This document shows positions 13,126 through 24,675 of a DNA stretch of 64,000 nt, in pieces. This DNA is from Bidens hawaiensis (Eukaryota > Streptophyta > Magnoliopsida > Asterales > Asteraceae). Positions within the stretch are counted from its first letter, which is position 1. Every line of letters starts with the position of its first letter. The stretch spans positions 868,001-932,000 of the forward strand of contig JAIQDT010000673.1 in the NCBI GenBank assembly GCA_021521415.1. The letters are read 5' to 3'. The translations under genes were made by a program, and so were the position numbers. The notes under the pieces are model-generated. The model was not told the origin of the DNA. It saw nothing but the letters and a program-made list of their open reading frames with translations, and did no database searches.

Positions 13126-13391
13126 ATGACTCAAGTTCGATTCCTGTCTCTAGCATTTAGTTTTAGAGACACCAGGGTGACGATGGGAGACTAGGCGAGT
13201 ATGTGGCTTTCACAAGTTGGATCCTTAAAACGAACAGGTTTTATCTCATCGCACTGTCGTGCCTTCGGGCGAGTGTTCCGAGCGTTGGCCTTAGGTGAGG
13301 GTTTTTCCCGAATTGAAATGTGAGTGTATCTCGATATAGTGAATTTAACCAGTAGCTCATTTTGAGAATTTGTTGACCATTCAAAAAATAA
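13126..13391 (+). mobile_element. SINE copy (diverged, 5'-truncated)
   Basis: This copy aligns with the well-bounded SINE at 47081-47393. Shared blocks include AGTTCGATTCCTG (box B region), AGGGTGACGATGGGAGACTAG, CGTGCCTTCGGGCGAGTG, TTAGGTGAGGGTTTTTCCCG and GTGAATTTAACCAGTAGC. It ends in a short A-rich tail. The tRNA-like head is degraded and I could not find a target duplication. Confidence 0.8.
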
Positions 13392-13763
13392 TTATTAATT
13401 AATAGTATTAATTGATAGCAATATTCCTAACTATTAATACAACAATAATATGTGATAATAAGATTTCAATAAATTAAACACCAATAAATCAAATTTTCAA
13501 ATTAAAACAATTATAATGACATGCATGCATGTATTTAGTGATTTGGATGTAACAACTATTCAATTTTTAATAAAGTGACCATTGATTGGATATTGTAAGG
13601 GTTTTTTTGAAGGTTATTTTACATGCATTTGGTATTTCTAATTATATGTTTGTAAGAAACTTCGACTAGAATTAAATTATAGTAGTTTATTGGTGAGCCA
13701 GGTTTTAGCATGTAGTCACCTAGGATTGTGGGACGCAAAACACAAGTTATGTGATCATATATT

Positions 13764-15002
13764 TAAGGCTGGAAATTTAGACACGATACACAATACGAAC
13801 CTACACGACTTTAGCAGGTATCGGATATGGCCTTAACAGGTTTCGTGTATTAAACAGACAGAAACGAATTGACCTATTAATTTTCGTGTCTAAACAAGTA
13901 AAATACCCGTTTACCCGTTAAGTACTACCTGATTAGATTTTTTTATAAATAATAATATATAATAATATAATATGTTATATACCCTAAATAGTTAACCATA
14001 AATTTTTATACCAAACAATTGAACACGACGCACATCATTCCCATCCAACATAAATTAAAGAGCGCACAAACCCTTCTCCGATTCTACCTCTCCGGGTCTC
14101 CGGTAGTCGCATCCTTCGATTCTCCGGTTTACCTCTTCACATCTCTGATTCACCGGCAGCCCGGCCTCCTTGCATTTGCAACGGCTCCATTGGTCACCAA
14201 ACAGCCGAATTATTCTCTGATTTTCTAGCAGGTTCGTGTCTTATCATCTATACCTGGTATTAACAGGTTCGGGTTTGAGTTTGGAATACAGGTACATAAT
14301 AAGTTTTCATGTTATCTACATGCATGAATGTTTTGTGTTTGTGTCTTATCGTGTCAGGATAAATATGTTTCCGGACTTCTCTTTCAAATTCAAAGTGGAT
14401 GTTCTCGTGTTAATCTCAGCAATGACTTGCTTTGATTCTACACATTGGTCATAATAATAAAAATAACAAATAGAAAAGAATAATGGTTTGGGTTGTGTAT
14501 CGACGCCAATCTTCGGTAGAAGAGAAGGTTCAATCAGAACAATCTTTTTTATTCTAGTGTACCTCTCCGGTTTTTTTTTTCAAAAGGGGGAGGCAGTTTG
14601 GGTAGAAATGACAAGAAGATATTAGAACATGCAAAATTGATTTTTTAATCTCGAAATAAAAAAAAGTATGGAAAAAAATTACGTCAAATAGGATTTGAAC
14701 CTACACTAAAGGTTTAGAAGACCTCTGTCATGTCCATTAGACAATGGAATGCTAGCAATTCGTGTCTTAACAGGTTAGAAACGGAACGGTTAACATAAGT
14801 ATCAAACATGAATATAACTCGTTTAACTACTTTATGTGTCATGACTAAAAGACAGTTTTAAGTTTTATGTACCAATAAGGGAATATGATGGACTCTAACC
14901 TACTAATTTCAATTATTTAAAAAAATAAAAAAATCACATACCGCACTTTTTTGCTTAACAGATCTTATCGTGTCTTAAGCAGGTACCCAATTGCTAGCCC
15001 GA
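13764..15002. mobile_element. Probable non-autonomous hAT-like element with foreign inserts
   Basis: The ends GGCTGGAAATTTAGACACGA and (reverse complement) GGCTAGCAATTGGGTACC form imperfect terminal inverted repeats. Repeated CGTGT/AACAGGTT-type motifs follow inwards at both ends, as in a common plant hAT family. Inside lie a GC-richer, exon-like stretch (about 14060-14220) and a plastid tRNA relic (14681-14753). No 8-bp duplication is visible, so boundaries are approximate. Confidence 0.45.
14681..14753 (-). pseudogene. trnR-UCU: Plastid-type trnR-UCU relic (nuclear plastid DNA)
   Basis: The reverse complement contains CATTGTCTAATGGACATGAC, then AGGTCTTCTAAACCTT with anticodon loop CTTCTAA (UCU), then TAGGTTCAAATCCTA. 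This is the chloroplast tRNA-Arg(UCU) pattern. The acceptor stem no longer pairs properly and the D-arm has changes, so it is a non-functional nuclear copy. No neighbouring plastid genes (atpA, trnG) are visible beside it. Confidence 0.8.
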
Positions 15003-17587
15003 ACGCTTTCATTGTTATTTTTAGGTATTTTTTCTGATCTTTTAAACGATATGCCAACCCCTACATGTATTGAATGGAGAAATCTGACAATGGCATTCAA
15101 TTTTGCCAAAGGTGATTATAGAGGGGTTTATGAAAACCCATTAGAATGTCGTCGGTAGCTTTTGTTGATGTAACATCCCTAAATTTTCAGTATAAAGATG
15201 TCATTTTCCAAAAGTCAAAGGACTTAAAATGGAAATTTTGAAAATCAAGACCCATCGCGATACGCGATGGATCAGAAGACAACCGTCGCGCTACGCAATG
15301 GGCATATTACAAGATCCCAAAAATGGCGGTGTCGCGATACGCGATCACCTGAGATTAAACCTCAACGTGATATGTGATGACCATGTTAACTAATCGTGAC
15401 ACGTGTCTAACCACGTGTCTAACCACGTGGTGACACGTGGCAAGCCTATAAATTGACAAATCAAGCCTAGTGGGCGGCATCGTGATACGCGACGACCAAC
15501 CCAAAGCCTCCGTCGCGCTACGCGACGGAATAAAATATTAAAAGGCGGTTAGCATATCCATCACGATACAAGATCGAATGTGTTAAGTCCCATTGCGTAA
15601 CGCGATGGGTCAAAATTTAATCCCTATAAATAGGAGAGTCAGGCTCTGCGTTTAGCATCCCAAAATCATTTCACATTCAACATAGTCTCGTAACACGTGC
15701 CACAATTCGATTCGCACGTTGTCTTGAAGTACGTGCAAGTAGTAAAATCTCCGTCAATTTATTTTTTTCGATTACCCGACGATAAGTAGAAGTGATGCTC
15801 GCGTCAAGCTTAAGCATTTCGTATAAACAAGTCATACAAGGTAGGGATTCTGCCCGATTATTTTATTATATATGACTTAGACCCTAGTCAGGTATATAGT
15901 CTATACCTTGATCAGATAATAAGTGAAATGCAGTTTTCATAAGACGAGATTACAGATGGAATATTATTTCTTTATAAATATAAAGTTTTATAAATGTTTC
16001 TTATGAAATAAGAAACTCGATATAAGTGTATGAATGATAAATAAAGGGCTAAAATTCCTTATATTTATAAAGAAATAATTATCAAGGTAAAGGTTATACA
16101 AATAGACTAAAGGTCTAAAGCTAGATCATTGATCTAGTTATTTATAAAATGTTATTCACGTACTATAGGTTCGAAGTAACGGTCAATCATTATATATCAG
16201 TGAGACACACTGATCATAACAAAGGTGAATACGCTCAGCCTTTTTATAGCGTGAATGCACTCAATCTTTTTATATCATGAATATGTACTATTTTTTTAAA
16301 GATATTTACTCTTTTAGATTATGGAGGGTTACCATATGTAAAGAGTTAGAAAAGTATTTACATGAGCGTTGGTTCAAATCCTTTAAAACGTTTTGATATA
16401 AGGTAGTATTAAAAACTTAAGCTAAAATACACATGTGTCTGGATCCTAACATATATGTCACACCCCACCAAGGATGGGGCACTTTACTGTGACCAGCCAA
16501 CACAGACTTACAGCAGAAACGTAATCTTATATAAAAACTAAAACATTTGTAACATGTCTAAAGATTATGATACAACAAAAAGTAAAGCATTCAAACTCGT
16601 CCAACACTTAGCAGCTAACCTCCCACCCTTACTTTATCAACCTGTAATACATGCTCGGGATAAAAATATGTCAGCACACAGCTGGCAAGTCACATAAACC
16701 GACATATTTAATAAATCAGACACAAAAATAACTTTATTGATCACATATGAGCTCATTGCATGTCATCCCATAATCATAACCCGCCCGCTTCACATTAAAG
16801 CCAGTCAGCATTATATATTCACACATGCAGACTTTGCGCACGTCTGTTGCTGTATAAAATGCATGTTCCCTCAGAAAAATATAACGATCATTATACTATA
16901 TATAACACCTCGGGTGTCACACCATATGCGCCATGCAAATACATGATCAATCACAGTCCAAATATATTTATTGAGCATGTATCAAAGTTCTTAAAATAGT
17001 TTAAGTAACTCACCTGAATAGGCTTTCTTCAGCTACCCTGACTTATCCCACTTTAACTGGAATCTCTAGTTTAATAAACTAGGTTACTTATTTATATCTA
17101 TGAAGTAATGTTCTAATAGTCGTAGGCCTTTCACATCAACTACCATTATCGTGCATAATCATCAAGTCCAGACATATTATGGTTCAACAATTATACCCAG
17201 TCATTTACATTTTATCTTAACCATTCTTGACCAAGGAAGTGATACCAGACAACAATCTAGTTGTGCACGCACTAGACACTGTTAAGTCCATACGCGTTAC
17301 TCTAATGGATCCTACCGCTCAAGTCATAATATTATTTTATTACTAAAATATTAAAGGGGTAAAATTTATATTCCTATAAATCGTACCTAGGTCCCTAACT
17401 TATTTCTACTAACAAGATATTTTAATATTATTACATAAGAAAAGTTAATTATTTTATTTATCTAAATATGTTTAAAATATGTATAGAAATATGCATACCT
17501 TATTGGTTTTGATCTCATAGGAAGTTTGAATTTTGTATATGATTCTTAAAAATGAGTTACAAGTCAACCTATAAAATGAAAACTCAC

Positions 17588-17593
<6 letters not shown>

Positions 17594-17638
<45 letters not shown>
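17594..17638. repeat. (TA)n microsatellite, left flank of MITE cluster
   Basis: An uninterrupted TA run of about 45 bases directly adjoins the first of three tandemly placed MITEs. Confidence 0.9.
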
Positions 17639-17652
<14 letters not shown>

Positions 17653-18328
17653 ATCAAGAGAAAACTCATCTTTAGAGAGAAAACTTAAAACTCCTAAAGA
17701 AATATTTTTAATTAAAATAAAAAAAATATTTTCAAAATTCTGTTTTTGCCATTATTCTTATAATTTCTTACCCTTAGCTCGAAAAAATAAAAAACAAATC
17801 CGCTGTAATACACATACGTATTACTGTGCGATACCGTTGTATTACACATGTGTATTACTATGTATTTTTAAGTTTAATAGTGTTTAATTGCATATATTCA
17901 ATATTTGTGTATTGTATATGTTGTGTAGTGTTGTATTGTATGAAAAAAAAATAATAATAAAATAAAAGGCGATGTAGTGCACATGCGCGTTAATGTTGTA
18001 TTACACATACGTATTAATGTGTATTCGATGTGCATATTAGTCTTATATTGCATATATACAATAGTGTGTATCAAATATGTGCAATAGTGTTGTATTCTAT
18101 GCAATACAAAAACTTTTGCATATATGTAATGCACATTATTACATATGTGCACTACACCGACGAGGTTACCGACAAGAGTTTTTTTTTTTTTGCAACCAAT
18201 AACAACATATAAGAATAATGGAAAAAGAAACTTCAAAAAATTTTAAAAAAAAGTTAAAAATAGTTTTTTTGAGTTTTTAAGAGTTTTTAAGTTTTTCTTT
18301 AAGAGGAGTTTTCGCTGGATCCCACCCT
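17639..18328. mobile_element. MITE 1 of a (TA)n-flanked trio
   Basis: A roughly 690-bp element with imperfect inverted ends about 48 bp long: GAGAAAACTCATCTTTAGAG and AAAACTTAAAACTCCTAAAG on the left pair with AAGAGTTTTTAAGTTTTTC and TTAAGAGGAGTTTTCGC on the right. It has TA microsatellite on both sides. The interior repeats GTATTACACATRYGTATTA-like palindromes. There is no coding sequence. Confidence 0.7.
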
Positions 18329-18349
18329 ATATATATATATATATATATA

Positions 18350-18689
18350 GGGGAGATTTCAAATGAGAACCCATTTGAGTTTTAAGAACTCAAAAGAACT
18401 CAGTGTAACGATTTTTTTTTCGAATTTTTTTTAAACATGCGTAATATATGTAGGTTACATATACGTAAAAAAATTACAGAATTTTTTACGCACCGAGTCG
18501 ACTTTTTACACATGTGTAACGGACGTAAAAGTTTATGTAATCAGTTACATCTTTATTCTCTCTCCTACTTTAATTTTTTTGCCTGATTTAATCTCAACCA
18601 CATATTCCATTCCATTTAATTAAATGTGTGGCCTAGAATTGAATTATTAAATTCTTAAAACTCAACATGGTTCTCAAAAAATTCCTCCC
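18350..18689. mobile_element. MITE 2 of the (TA)n-flanked trio
   Basis: A 340-bp element with inverted ends GGGGAGATTTCAAATGAG / GAACCCATTTGAGTTTTAAG and (reverse complement) GGGAGGAATTTTTTGAG / GAACCATGTTGAGTTTTAAG. It is bounded by TA runs at 18329-18349 and 18690-18707. Confidence 0.75.
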
Positions 18690-18708
18690 ATATATATATA
18701 TATATATG

Positions 18709-18918
18709 GTTTAGATCAAATACAAATGAAATTAGCATGCTAAACGTGAGAATCAAATAGAGTAATTATATATACAAGTAAAGTAATTATGTAATTACAT
18801 CATAGAGTAATTACGTAATTACTGTATGATGTAATTACATAATTACTCTACTTGTATATATAATTACTCTACTTGATTCTCATGTTTAGCACGCTAATTT
18901 CATTTATACGTTAACCCT
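18709..18918. mobile_element. MITE 3 of the trio: near-perfect 210-bp palindrome
   Basis: Almost the whole element is one inverted repeat. ATGAAATTAGCATGCTAAAC at the left pairs with GTTTAGCACGCTAATTTCAT at the right. The centre is built from GTAATTACATCAT / ATGATGTAATTAC and AGAGTAATTACGTAATTACT. It is flanked by (TA)n on both sides. Such a hairpin is a likely small-RNA source. Confidence 0.82.
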
Positions 18919-20092
18919 ATATATATATATATATATATAATTTTTGCCGACCTATCCCTTGGTACTCAAATAATAAATAATAATAACAATAATAAAAAAT
19001 CATCCTTGTCCAAAAAATGAAGACGTGTAACCTATTCGTGAATTAGTAAAAATCTCCCAAGCCAAAATGAAGACGTAGGAGTTGGAGAAACTTGCAGAGC
19101 AAGTTCAAATTTTAAATATTTATTCACACACTACTATTGTTATCGTCGTTGTTATTACTATTATATTATTATTAGTTATAATATTACTATTATAATTAAT
19201 TTAGCTCAAATCTCGTTTTTCTTTTATAACTTTCAAAATATAACGTTTTATAAAATTATAAATATGTTGTTGAAACATACTCATTTTTTTTTATGTTTCG
19301 ACCTAAGTTTCATTAAAAATGAACTAGGTCAAAATAATATATTTTATTACTATTACATGGCATATCATAATACTAATCATTTGTCTTAATATCTCATACC
19401 TTAGATAACCATTTTACTCATTACTTACTCGTTTAACAATATTTAAATACTCATATAAACATCTAGTATCTTAAAGGTTCATTCAACTTGTCAAGCACAT
19501 GTTTCAACTGTTCTTGAGTATGAGCTACGATATTTTATTTATATTCAAAACTAGGATGTTACAATATATGATCTGTAGTGGGCACAATACTGACATACTG
19601 ACCATGGGGCAAGTGACTATCCCTGGGGTGCGTAATCGTCCATTAAGTGGTTTGTGCATATGTTTAGTTCCGATGAGATGGGATTGAGACCTACTAAGTC
19701 ATTGAACGCTATTGGTGGTGTGTCATAACGAATTATGAAAACCTTTTATCGAGTCAGTGTTATTCACCGGCATATAGCTAGCGTATTTTTAAAAGTGTTT
19801 TCAGGTAATCAATCAGGAGTAAGTTATAGAAGTGAATATGCCGGTGAAGGTAGAAGATCGTTAAGCATAGAATACAAGTAATGGCTCGGCTAATTTTGTA
19901 AACGAAGCATATGTAGAACTTGTTTTTAAACAAGTAATTTTGTAAAACGAAACAGGGTATTTTAATTCCCTATGTTATGAAAGTAAATATTTTAACATTG
20001 TCCGCTGCGTAATCAAATATTGATAAGTTAACAGAATCAATACCAATTGTTGGTCATACAGCTAGGCCCCTGAGGCCGGGCGTGACAGTTGA

Positions 20093-21553
20093 CATGGAAG
20101 ATGTGTTAAGAAGGTCGATATTAAGTGAAGTCGTTGATTTGACTATTACAGTCGTGCTTATAGGAGTGTCAATCGTGACGGGTAGGTAATATGATAACTT
20201 AAACTCAAATATACATGTACGTGTTTATCTATGCTGTTCCGTGTCAGACCCATTATTAAAAAGAAGATTTTGTTGGATTAAATAACTCTGATGAATCCAA
20301 TTGAATAGAAAACAAAATATAAGAACAGGTTGATATTAGAATTATGCATATTTTGGTATCGCCACAATCAATCATGATCGGTATATCATATATGACCGAT
20401 GGAGACTTGCGCTGCTGCCGAGGAGTAGAAGAAGGTAAAGGTGCACAAAACACCCCGTTTCAGACCCGGTCCGGTGTATTTGACCCGTACATGACTTGCG
20501 GGTACGACCTGGTATTATGTTTCTCCACGCACCTGTACTTGGAACTGGACCGAACCGGACTTGCTGGAACCGGTTCCACCTTTACCCGGTAAAAACCCAA
20601 CCCGACCCAAAACGTAAAAAAAACCTGAAAACCCCGGTCAAAACCCCGTCAAATATCCGACTGTACCTGGAACCGATTCCTACTCGGTTTCAAGTCCTAA
20701 AAATACCTGGTTTGTGCATCTGTAAGAAGGCAACTTCAAGTTTGGTGGTGTAAGAAGCCCAAATTAAGTATGATAAGAAAAAGAAGCCCACTTGCCTGGC
20801 CCAATGTAGAAAGGCCATATGCAAAATAAAAATACGAGATCTAGAACCATGGCTGACCCTGTCATTTTTGAGGCCCAAAGCGAACTGAAAATATGGGTCT
20901 CTTTCCTAATTTTTTTTTTTTTTAATTTTACATTGGTGTGATTATGATGTTGTGAATTGAGGAGAACTTTGAATTAAATTTTGAATTAAAAGGATGGAAT
21001 TAAGCTATAAAAATCAATGCAAATTTGGCATGTAGAACTTATAAAAAATGATAATAGTTAATGAGTTCACATTTAGCATTTCATATGTTTAACTCAGATC
21101 TGTCATGTATATATCCTATTTGTTAAAAATTATTATTTAATTTCATAAAAAATGGATTTTGATTAATCTTTAGGATGAAAGAAATAAGATTGTAAAAAAT
21201 AGTGAAAATAAATGTAGAGTTTCATGAATCGTACAAAAAACCATAGGGAATGAAAATCGGATTCTAACCACTAAACCACAATAACAATCTATTTAATTCA
21301 ATTAATATAATTAATATATACATAAGCAATATTTTTTATTTAAAATTGAGGGTCTTTTTATTTTGGGGGCCTAAAGCCCTAGTTTTGATTGCTATAGCTA
21401 ATCGCCCCTCCTTATCTAGAACAATATATGTAAAAACACGATTAGGCGTAAAATTTTTAGTTTTTTTTTTTTATTTTAACATTCACTTAAAATCATGTCG
21501 TGTTTCACGTCATCATGTTTTAAGTTCAAACATGAATATAACATTGTTAAACT
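20093..21553. other. Gene-free repeat-derived spacer
   Basis: No gene is supported. At 20460-20690 there is an AACCGG-rich stretch of the kind seen at 6155 and 36610. From about 20870 to 21410 the words GAGGCCCAAAGC and GGGGGCCTAAAGCCC suggest a decayed hAT-like element, but I could not define ends. Confidence 0.35.
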
Positions 21554-21780
21554 TAGTGCAAATGAGGCGAACTCCTCGGAAACTACTTAAACTCGGATCT
21601 ATAAAAAGCTCGTTTAGTTATCGAGCCGAACTCGAGCGTTATGCATTTATAAGTTTTACTTCCTTTAAATAAACTTCTATGTATTAGTTTCACATTACTC
21701 GGTCAAGCTCAAGCCCTCATAAGTTAAAGCACGCCCAACTCGAACCTAGTCAAGCTCAGCTCGGCTCGTTTACACTCTTA
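21554..21780. mobile_element. hAT-type MITE related to the one in the HD-Zip intron
   Basis: The left end TTAGTGCAAATGAGGCG and the right end (reverse complement) TAAGAGTGTAAACGAGCCG resemble the 9584-10049 element. The GAGCCGAACTCGAGC and AGCTCAGCTCGGCTCG blocks also match. Target duplication not established. Confidence 0.5.
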
Positions 21781-21853
21781 CATCCTCGTCTCTATAAAGG
21801 ACCAAATTTGTAATTGAGAGAGAAATCTCAATCACTGGAGACAAAGAAGCCGA

Positions 21854-22419
21854 TGTTGTACAAATTAGTGTTATCACGTAATTTAATTAACTTGTTTTTA
21901 TCTCAAATTCAGCTCGTATAAATAGTTAGGGTTACTCAAATTGCTTCTATTACATTGCAATTGAAGTCATTTAGTTAACAAAAATCAATCAATTTCCTTC
22001 CGGTACCCTATTAGAGCCACCAAGTCAGGGTTTTCTCAACTCAAATGGGTTTTCATTCTATGCATGCCCTATATATATTCTGATAGTTTGATTAGTTGAA
22101 TTATAGTAATTAGGTAAGTCTAAAGCCCCTTTTCAGAAACCTTATCTGTGTGCTTAGTTGTGGCACTCACTCTAACGGCGTACCTTTTGCATGATGGGTT
22201 ATCGAGGAAATATGTTCTTCCATAAGATGCCTTCAAAAAGCTTATTAGATTAGTTTTATTTCGTTGCTATTCACTTTGATAACTTGAATTGGTTCATGGT
22301 TCAATATGAATTCAATCAATAAATATCTAATCAGTTTATCTGATTAGATCAGTAGTTTACTGTTACATTGATAAGAGTTAAGTGTTCATTGCTATAGCTT
22401 AGAAAATACAATCCCTACA
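21854..22419 (+). mobile_element. Possible copia LTR followed by a degenerate PBS
   Basis: A TG...CA interval runs from TGTTGTACAAATTAGTG to AATCCCTACA. It is followed after two bases by TGGTGTTAGAGC (22422-22433), which matches the initiator-Met PBS TGGTATCAGAGC at 10 of 12 positions. No pol was found downstream, so the element would be a relic. The left boundary is a guess. Confidence 0.45.
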
Positions 22420-22433
22420 ATTGGTGTTAGAGC

Positions 22434-22922
22434 GTTGGATCTCTAAAATTGATCTAGCAATCTATTCAGAAACAAACTTCTAAACTCAGATTGATAATTC
22501 AAATTGTTGTTGCATCAAGTGCTAAATAGGGTTTAACTAAAAATCTGTTTATACTCTATTTTCTACTAATTTTATGAAAAATCAATAAGAGTGAGATCAT
22601 GTTGTCAATTCAGAATACTAAAAAAATCAGTGTGTCTTTTTATTTATTGTCATTAATTGTATCTTTTCTCATTGATATTGTATCTTTTTTTTCTTGATAT
22701 TGTGTTATATTACTCAACATTGTTCTATATTTTGCTCGGCATTGTGTTATATTTTGAGATGTATTGTGTCTTTTTTATTTATCGTTGTGATTTTTGTTAT
22801 TTTCGTCATTGCATTTTTTTTTCTCAGCATTGTGTCTTTTTCGTCTTTTTTATAATTATTGAACGAGAAATTCGGGGGAAACATTTTAGCTTTTTATTTT
22901 TTATTTATATTTTGAGTTATGA

Positions 22923-22961
<39 letters not shown>

Positions 22962-24675
22962 TTGCCACAAATCATTCTCACACTTCTTATTCTTGTCTTC
23001 CTTTACATTTAACCTTTTTCTTATGAGTCCAAGCGTCAGAGTTAGAGTTAGATTAGGTTCGAGCTTGAAAATATATGAGCCAGTTCAATTCGAAATCTAA
23101 TATTGAGTTAAAATTTTAAACTCAAATTTGGCTTGTTATAACAAGGTGGAGATGAAGATATTGTGTATTTATAAACAAATCATAAACGGCTCTGTGTAGT
23201 GGAAGACTACAATATAGGGATTTTTGACACGTGGCCAATTAAGACGATATGTAGCCGGGGGTGGTGTTGCAGCCCACATAAATAATATAATATTATTACA
23301 CACACACAAACAGGCGATATGTATTTGTCCCCCCCCCCAAAAAAAAAAAATCGCTCATATGTATCCTCAAAAAACCACTTTTATCACCCACTACACATGC
23401 TTTTAAACATACTATCAGTGTAAACACAATATTCTAGACATGGTATATGTGAAGAAAAAATGATCTAGTAGTGTCAACAAACAAGAGTAGCATTTACATG
23501 CAGTCATGCACTAAGGGCAACCCTTGGCATAAAGATAAAGATTGTGCATTGAAAGAACTTTATTACTTGCCCGGATGAAGGATACGCCTAGAAGCACAAG
23601 AAAATATTTATGTTTATTGATGCAAGTAGAAAACCTCAATCATGTGACATTAATAAGATTAAAGATGTAAATAAAAAATTAACAATAAGATTAAATATAT
23701 GATGTCATGATAAGAATGAAAGAATATGTGCCTTGACATACAGGTAACATAGAACAAGTTATGACTAATAATAAAATAGGCAGCACGTTATGCTTTCATG
23801 ATATGATGATTTATCCAATGAATTCTCTATGATCGCATGAATCACCATGAAAGATATGTTTTAAATATTAAAGCTTCAACAACTATTTTACACTATATAT
23901 CTTATATGCTAACCTGATTACTCAACTGTTTGGCTTTATTTTTTAATTACAGTGTGTAAAACGTGCACGTTAGAAGCGTAATTATTAATGAAGCGAGACG
24001 AGTGGATAACAAAGAAAAATGAATCAAGTCATGAAGACATGATAGATTACTGTTATATGTATTATATATTTAGTAGACTTATGATATATTTTCCTTGCTT
24101 TTGCTTATTGTAAGAAAATCCACCTATTCTATTAAGTAAAATAAATATGAACACTTATCATGTTTTAATTAATTCTTATAATTTTTTTCCCTTCAAAACT
24201 AATATACCCTAATATATATAATAAATCAATAATGATTCACTTTCCTTTTACACTATATTTATATATTTTTATAAATATAAATATTAACATATTATTTTAT
24301 TATATATTTCAAAAACTTAGTGAATTTCAAAAATCAACAACAAATCATGATTCTTAAATGAAAATTGTTTCGGGTTTTTTGTGAAACATAAATTTGATTT
24401 TATGGGTCAAAAGTTGGTAAATAAATTGTTTGGTACAAGTTAACTGCATTTAGGTTAATATTTGTAACAGGTCAAATATGAAAATTTTGAGTATTTTTAA
24501 AATTTGAGAATGCAAAATATATTTCTCGTCAGATTTGTTGTGGGTTCAAATTGTTGACTTTAAAATGTCAAAAGTATGAAAGTTAGAAGTTTAAACATGA
24601 TTCGGGTTTCAAAATTATATTTTAAGGGCATTTTTTGAAATAATCAAAAGGTTCGGGATTTGGCAAACTGACTAT
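22434..24675. other. Low-complexity, gene-free region
   Basis: It contains a T-rich stretch with repeated TATTGTGTT-type words (22640-22870), a (TTA)n microsatellite at about 22926-22963, and a C-run/A-run junction near 23330. Apparent open frames here are low-complexity artefacts. Confidence 0.5.

Larger units (their letters stand above)
16456..19563 (-). mobile_element. Nested solo LTR (minus orientation), TSD ATATA
   Basis: On the plus strand it runs TGTCACACCCCACC to CTAGGATGTTACA. Read in reverse it has the same terminal style as the other LTRs (TGTAACATCC ... GGGGTGTGACA). The flanks are ATATA at 16451-16455 and 19564-19568, and the host LTR B sequence resumes outside. Subtracting the MITE/TA-repeat cluster at 17594-18938 leaves about 1.76 kb, the normal LTR size here. 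It has no coding capacity. Confidence 0.82.
15169..20087 (+). mobile_element. Solo LTR B, interrupted by a nested LTR; TSD GTTGA
   Basis: It begins TGTAACATCCC and ends GGCCGGGCGTGACA. It is flanked by GTTGA at 15164-15168 and 20088-20092. Removing the nested insert (16456-19563 plus its duplication) leaves about 1,806 bp, close to LTR A (1,855 bp), with which it shares blocks such as AGGTAGGGATT and CACATGTGTCTGGATCC. The TATA is CCTATAAATAGG at about 15622. At 15254-15606 there are eight palindrome copies with core ATCGCG-N3-CGCGAT or GTCGCG-N3-CGCGAC. No internal genes, hence solo. Confidence 0.88.

Noticed and set aside
14019..14228. 69-codon open frame with a GC-rich stretch
   Set aside because: No homology recognised and it lies inside a hAT-like element; at most a captured fragment.
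14681..14753. Functional tRNA-Arg gene
   Set aside because: Acceptor stem mispaired and the sequence is plastid-type, so it is most likely a relic in nuclear DNA.
22657..23100. 147-codon open frame rich in Phe, Leu and Tyr
   Set aside because: Product of T-rich low-complexity DNA and a TTA microsatellite.
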